A stretch of 50,311 nt of DNA from Methylobacter sp. (GTDB lineage: Bacteria > Pseudomonadota > Gammaproteobacteria > Methylococcales > Methylomonadaceae): NCBI GenBank assembly GCA_004299305.1, contig SCPZ01000123.1, forward strand, positions 1-50,311. The letters run 5' to 3'. Position 1 is the stretch's first letter. Every line of letters begins with the position of its first letter. This document shows, piece after piece, positions 46,653 to 50,311 of the stretch. The translations under genes were made by a program, and so were the position numbers. The notes under the pieces were generated by a model. It was not told the DNA's origin. It searched no databases and saw only the letters and a list, made by a program, of their open reading frames with translations.

Positions 46653-47111
46653 TTAGCCCTGGTTTATATCCCGGTTATTTTTCTTATCGCTAGACATTAA
46701 CTGGGCTTGCAGGCGCTCATACATTTTTACTGTCAAGTCGCGCTCATTTTCGATCTTTTTAAGTTGATCCTTAGCTGCTAGGACCTCAAATTCAAGTTTT
46801 ATGGCGCGTTTAAGCCATTCATCGGTTGATGAGCTAAGTACCTTATTTTCTTCCTTTAACTCAAGAATATGCTGGTCTGAATGTTCTAAATACACAACGA
46901 CGGATTGTAGTTGGCTTTGAACCGCATAAAGCGATGCAACGCAATTTTTTACATCTTCAATCATTAGGACTTGCGCTTTGTAGCTTTGGGTCAGCGCATC
47001 TTCAAGCTGTTCAATCTGTTTTATGGCAGCATTATATTTTTCGCTGGCTTTGGCGGCTTGTTCATTGGCATTAGCCAGTGCGTTGCGATATTTTTTAGTG
47101 AAATTGAACAT
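46653..47111 (-). CDS. Hypothetical coiled-coil protein
   Basis: A 152-residue protein, helical almost throughout. Heptad-like spacing of Leu, Ile, Ala and Val is seen from about 20 to 130 (for example SEKYNAAIKQIEQLEDALTQ), ending in a polar DKKNNRDINQG tail. No catalytic motif, signal or membrane segment is visible. It faces the hydrolase gene and precedes nothing in its own direction. Function unknown. Confidence 0.7.
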   Translation of the reverse strand: MFNFTKKYRNALANANEQAAKASEKYNAAIKQIEQLEDALTQSYKAQVLMIEDVKNCVASLYAVQSQLQSVVVYLEHSDQHILELKEENKVLSSSTDEWLKRAIKLEFEVLAAKDQLKKIENERDLTVKMYERLQAQLMSSDKKNNRDINQG

Positions 47112-47250
47112 GATAGGCGTTATTTTTATGAGGATGAAAACCTAAAAAACCGACTGCTGGGTATGTTTGTAGGATAGAGAGTTTAGCTTTTTCAAGCAAT
47201 AAGTGTTATTACCTAGCCGTTAGATCACTGGCATTAAGTTAAGCCAAAAT

Positions 47251-47276
47251 GGAGTACAACGCTAGCCTTGTACTCC
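47251..47276 (-). terminator. Hairpin downstream of the receptor gene
   Basis: Nine bases (47251-47259) pair exactly with 47268-47276 around an 8-nt loop; read on the minus strand it is followed by ATTTTGG. It lies about 43 bases past the stop of the receptor at 47319-50135, so it is a plausible terminator for that gene, though weak in T. Confidence 0.55.
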
Positions 47277-47318
47277 ACGCCAAAAATGAGAGCCGTTAGA
47301 TATTGCGGCGCTCCTTGA

Positions 47319-50135
47319 CTAAAACTCTTCCCATTCCTCATTGGTCGGCGATTGGAATGGTTCGATTGCCGCCGCTTTCATGATCGGTGTTGTTGCTGGT
47401 TGCGGCAAGACGGTGCGAAAAGAACTGCCGCCACGCGCTGTGCTTGATTCAGCGTCTACTTTAAATTGCGCTACCGTGCTCGAAAGGCGCTGCGCCTGTT
47501 CTTCCAGCGATTCCGCAGCGGCGGCGGCTTGTTCCACCAGCGCGGCATTCTGCTGGGTTACGTCATCCATTTGGCCGATGGCTTGATTAACCTGTTCGAT
47601 GCCGGACGTTTGTTCCGCCGAGGCGGCGCTGATGTCAGTCATCATCACGGTAACGCCTCGAATCGAGTTGACGATTTCTTCCATAGTGCGGCCTGCTTCG
47701 GTTACCAGTTTGCTGCCGCCGGACACTTTAGCGACTGAATCATCGATCAGGGCTTTGATTTCTGCGGCAGCCGTTGCCGCCCGTTGCGCCAGATTGCGCA
47801 CTTCTACGGCCACCACCGCAAAGCCTATGCCTTGATCACCGGCCCTGGCCGCTTCGACGGCGGCGTTCAGGGCAAGGATGTTGGTCTGGAAAGCAATGTC
47901 GTCGATGACCGAAATAATGTCGCTAATCCTGCGCGAAGAATCGTTAATATCATCCATGGTCCGAACCACATGGTCGACTACCTCGACGCCTTTGCCGGCT
48001 ATGTCGGATGCGTCAACGGCAAGTTGGTTGGCTTGCTTGGCGCTTGCGGCATTATGTTGCACGGTGGAGGTCAGCTCTTCCATGCTGGCCGCCGTTTGTT
48101 CAAGGCTGGCGGCTTGCTCTTCGGTGCGATACGACAAGTCGTTATTGCCGGAGGCGATTTCCCTGGCACCGGTGTTGATGTTGTCGGTGGCTTCCTTGAT
48201 TTGATTGATGATTTCCTTGAGTTTGTCCACCGTAGTATTGGCATCGTCCTTGAGTTGTCCGAAACTGCCGACATAATCATTGGTGATGGTTTGGGTCAGG
48301 TCGTTACGGGACAGTGCAGCCAGTACGCGCACCACATCATTGATGCCGCATTCGGTAATTTCCATCAGTTCGTTAAGTCCGGTAGCGAGTTGTTTAAAGA
48401 AGTCGTCTTTGCCCCCCATGTCAATGCGCCCGGTGAAATCGCCCATGACTGCGCCATGCACAAGGGCCGCCACTTCCTGTTCCACCGCAACTTCAATAGT
48501 GCGGTCCCGCCATTCGGCCACCGCCCCCAGCCGTTGCCCCTGTTCGTTGATGACCGGATTGGCGTTCACTACCATAGACCGTCCGCCGAGATTTATTTTG
48601 GTGGTGTAGTTATTGTTAAAGTTGGAAAGCAGTTGTGCCTGATTCGCAGGGCTTGCGTGGAAAACGTCAATATTGGCGCCGACCAGGTTGGCTGCGGAGA
48701 AGTCGGGCAGGTGTTTACGAATATCCGCTTCGGCTGTGCTGAGAATATCGACCACCGATTTGTTGACATAAATGATGTTGCGTGCGTTGTCAGCGATCAT
48801 CACCCCGGTGCTGACGTTATCCAGGCCGATTTTGATGCGCAGGTTTTCATCGGCGATGCGTTTTCTCTCTTCCACTTCGAAACCTAGCTTGATTTGCATT
48901 GCTTTAAGGCTATTGATCACCTTGCCGATTTCATCATGGCGTTCAATGTCAATGGGGGTGCTGTAGTTGCCTTGGGAGATCTGGCCGAAGTGGCTGACAG
49001 CGGCGTCAAGAGGGCGCGTGATCGCGCGGATCAGGGCTATGCCCAGCCACAGCGCCAATGCAATGCCGGTTGTGACCAGACTGAAGGCGATGCTGCGAGT
49101 GTTGACATAGCGTAACTTGGCTGCCTCGAACTCTTGCTTGGCGACGTCGACTTGCAGTTGCAAGAGATTATGAATGTCAGCGCCAAGCGGTTCGTAGAGG
49201 GGGCGAACCTTGGTGCTAACGACTGTGTTAGCCAGCGCAATATCATTGGCGCGTAAAGCCGCGATGGCCTGTTTTAGGCCTTCCTCGACGAAGCGCTCCC
49301 GGTCTTTGGCGCACTTGGCAGCCAGTTCCTTTTCCTCCGGGGTGAGATAAGTGGCCATGTACGCAGCCCAGGTCTTGTTGATTTCTGCGATGTTTTCTTC
49401 CACTTCACCGGTGTTTTCCTTGATCTCCTGGGTGGTCGGATTGACAAGGCTGGCGGTGATGTGATCCCGGTTGATCAATAGCAGCTTTTGGATCGAAGCA
49501 ATCTGGGCTATCGGAATGGTGCGATCTTCATATACGGTGCGGAGACCTTCATTGGTAAGGCTCATGCCCAAAAGCCCCATGCCGCCAATGACCAGCAGCA
49601 GTATCGATAGCAGACCGACGACGGCGGTTAGGCGGGTTTTGATCTTGGGGTTTTTGAATAAATTGAGTTTTCCCAAAACAGTTGATTTTATGATCTTGCC
49701 ATCCTGGATTGTCAGCTTGCCCGCTTTGCCTTCGCGGAACAGTTGGTAGGCTGCGCTTGCTGCTTGGATTTGCTCAGGGTTGGGTTTGCTGCGTACCGAC
49801 AGATAACCGACCAACCGGTTGTTTTCGTGGATAGGCGTTGCATTAGCCAGCACCCAGTAATAGTCGCCATTTTTGCAGCGATTTTTAACCAAGCCTGTCC
49901 ACGGACGGCCCGCGTGTAAAGCTTTCCATAAGTCCTTGAATGCTTCAGGCGGCATGTCGGGGTGTCTAACGATATTGTGACTCGCACCTATCAGCTCTTT
50001 TTTGCTGAATCCGCTAATGCGAAGAAAGTCTTCGTTAATATAAGTAATCGTTCCTTGTAAATCAGTCTTAGATACTAGGGAATCGGTCTCTTTAAGCGTG
50101 TATTCCATGTTGGTTATCGGCATATTGATTTTCAT
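47319..50135 (-). CDS. Large methyl-accepting chemotaxis protein (Aer-type PAS plus periplasmic four-helix bundle)
   Basis: A 938-residue receptor. The N-terminal Aer-type PAS (about 10-120) has [10 protein letters not shown] (53-62), Trp70, Trp79 and [10 protein letters not shown]1 is at about 169-193 and TM2 at about 348-370; between them a roughly 155-residue periplasmic helical domain looks like a four-helix-bundle sensor. HAMP ([20 protein letters not shown]), a second PAS-like region, a further HAMP-like stretch and the signalling domain with [20 protein letters not shown] follow. The end is EWEEF. It therefore has two sensory inputs, intracellular redox and a periplasmic ligand. It stands alone at this locus. 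Confidence 0.94.
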   Translation of the reverse strand: MKINMPITNMEYTLKETDSLVSKTDLQGTITYINEDFLRISGFSKKELIGASHNIVRHPDMPPEAFKDLWKALHAGRPWTGLVKNRCKNGDYYWVLANATPIHENNRLVGYLSVRSKPNPEQIQAASAAYQLFREGKAGKLTIQDGKIIKSTVLGKLNLFKNPKIKTRLTAVVGLLSILLLVIGGMGLLGMSLTNEGLRTVYEDRTIPIAQIASIQKLLLINRDHITASLVNPTTQEIKENTGEVEENIAEINKTWAAYMATYLTPEEKELAAKCAKDRERFVEEGLKQAIAALRANDIALANTVVSTKVRPLYEPLGADIHNLLQLQVDVAKQEFEAAKLRYVNTRSIAFSLVTTGIALALWLGIALIRAITRPLDAAVSHFGQISQGNYSTPIDIERHDEIGKVINSLKAMQIKLGFEVEERKRIADENLRIKIGLDNVSTGVMIADNARNIIYVNKSVVDILSTAEADIRKHLPDFSAANLVGANIDVFHASPANQAQLLSNFNNNYTTKINLGGRSMVVNANPVINEQGQRLGAVAEWRDRTIEVAVEQEVAALVHGAVMGDFTGRIDMGGKDDFFKQLATGLNELMEITECGINDVVRVLAALSRNDLTQTITNDYVGSFGQLKDDANTTVDKLKEIINQIKEATDNINTGAREIASGNNDLSYRTEEQAASLEQTAASMEELTSTVQHNAASAKQANQLAVDASDIAGKGVEVVDHVVRTMDDINDSSRRISDIISVIDDIAFQTNILALNAAVEAARAGDQGIGFAVVAVEVRNLAQRAATAAAEIKALIDDSVAKVSGGSKLVTEAGRTMEEIVNSIRGVTVMMTDISAASAEQTSGIEQVNQAIGQMDDVTQQNAALVEQAAAAAESLEEQAQRLSSTVAQFKVDAESSTARGGSSFRTVLPQPATTPIMKAAAIEPFQSPTNEEWEEF

Positions 50136-50234
50136 AAACTATCTCTTATTAGTTGGTTGATTCATCGCGTGGTTTATTTATTGCGAGTTGCCTAAGGAAC
50201 GAGCATGAAATAAAGTGGACAACTGTGTGCGGCA

Positions 50235-50300
50235 GGAGTGCAAGCTTCGCCTAAAGCGCCTACTGTTGGTGCTTGCGCATGCAGGCGAAGCCTGCACTCC
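50235..50300 (+). repeat. REP element, distant copy
   Basis: GGAGTGCAAGCTTCGCCTAA at the left end and CTGCACTCC at the right end match the REP pair around the transposase at 40.7-41.4 kb, in the orientation of the left copy. It sits about 100 bases upstream of the receptor start codon on the other strand. Confidence 0.88.
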
Positions 50301-50311
50301 GACTATTGGCA

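Noticed and set aside
47784-48887. Long 367-codon frame on the plus strand
   Set aside because: It lies wholly antisense to the receptor gene at 47319-50135, which has full domain support. Its histidine- and glycine-rich product looks like a codon-bias shadow.

Overview
The window reads as chromosome of a gammaproteobacterium. The block carA-carB-greA-yhbY-rlmE-ftsH-glmM-tpiA-secG-tRNA-Leu(GAG) is the classical gammaproteobacterial order, although folP, which normally sits between ftsH and glmM, is absent. Aer-type redox receptors, many short palindromic intergenic repeats and the general look of the proteins suggest an environmental aerobic or microaerobic relative, possibly a methanotroph of the Methylococcales. 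That last assignment rests on impression, not on a marker gene.

Layout. (1) 0.4-0.6 kb: a cold-shock protein with its own promoter, long leader and terminator. (2) 1-12.2 kb: the housekeeping block, with a heptamer repeat array between greA and yhbY and a possible small RNA where folP is expected. (3) 12.3-24.9 kb: one co-directional chemosensory cluster: cheY, cheA, cheW, an Aer-like receptor, a second cheW, a ParA-type ATPase, an acidic STAS protein, cheR, cheD, a receiver-only cheB paralogue, full cheB, a small protein carrying two degenerate receptor-tip motifs, and a diiron metallo-beta-lactamase-fold protein of the ODP (oxygen-binding diiron protein) type. (4) 25.3-31 kb: a DegP/MucD protease, nadB, a small lipoprotein, a dynamin-like GTPase with eroded motifs, and a membrane protein. 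(5) 31.2-40.4 kb: a tellurium-resistance-type (Ter) stress locus with two TerD-like proteins, a TerZ-like protein and TerB, around the known Ter-linked biosynthetic module (ATP-grasp, two phosphoribosyltransferase-fold proteins, HAD phosphatase, TIM-barrel C-C lyase) plus an AIM24-type protein. (6) 40.4-50.3 kb: accessory material: an orphan HicB-like antitoxin, a REP-associated transposase between inverted REPs, a DUF2971 protein, an RND metal-efflux pump overlapping a hydrolase gene, a coiled-coil protein, and a second large Aer/four-helix-bundle receptor on the minus strand.

How the parts may work together. The two receptors have closely similar N-terminal FAD-type PAS domains and the same C-terminal EWEEF tail, so the receptor at 47-50 kb may signal through the CheR/CheB/CheA of the main cluster. 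The ODP-like protein at the cluster end adds a possible direct oxygen input. No flagellar or pilus gene is visible, so the output of the cluster is unknown. In the Ter locus, TerD/TerZ/TerB are the Ca2+/metal-linked stress proteins, and the enzyme block is thought, from published comparative genomics of Ter systems, to make a nucleoside-like metabolite.

The best candidates for something undescribed are the double-tip protein next to the ODP sensor, the duplicated cheD-tail/cheB unit that became a stand-alone receiver, and the 77-bp inverted elements bracketing the distal half of the Ter module.
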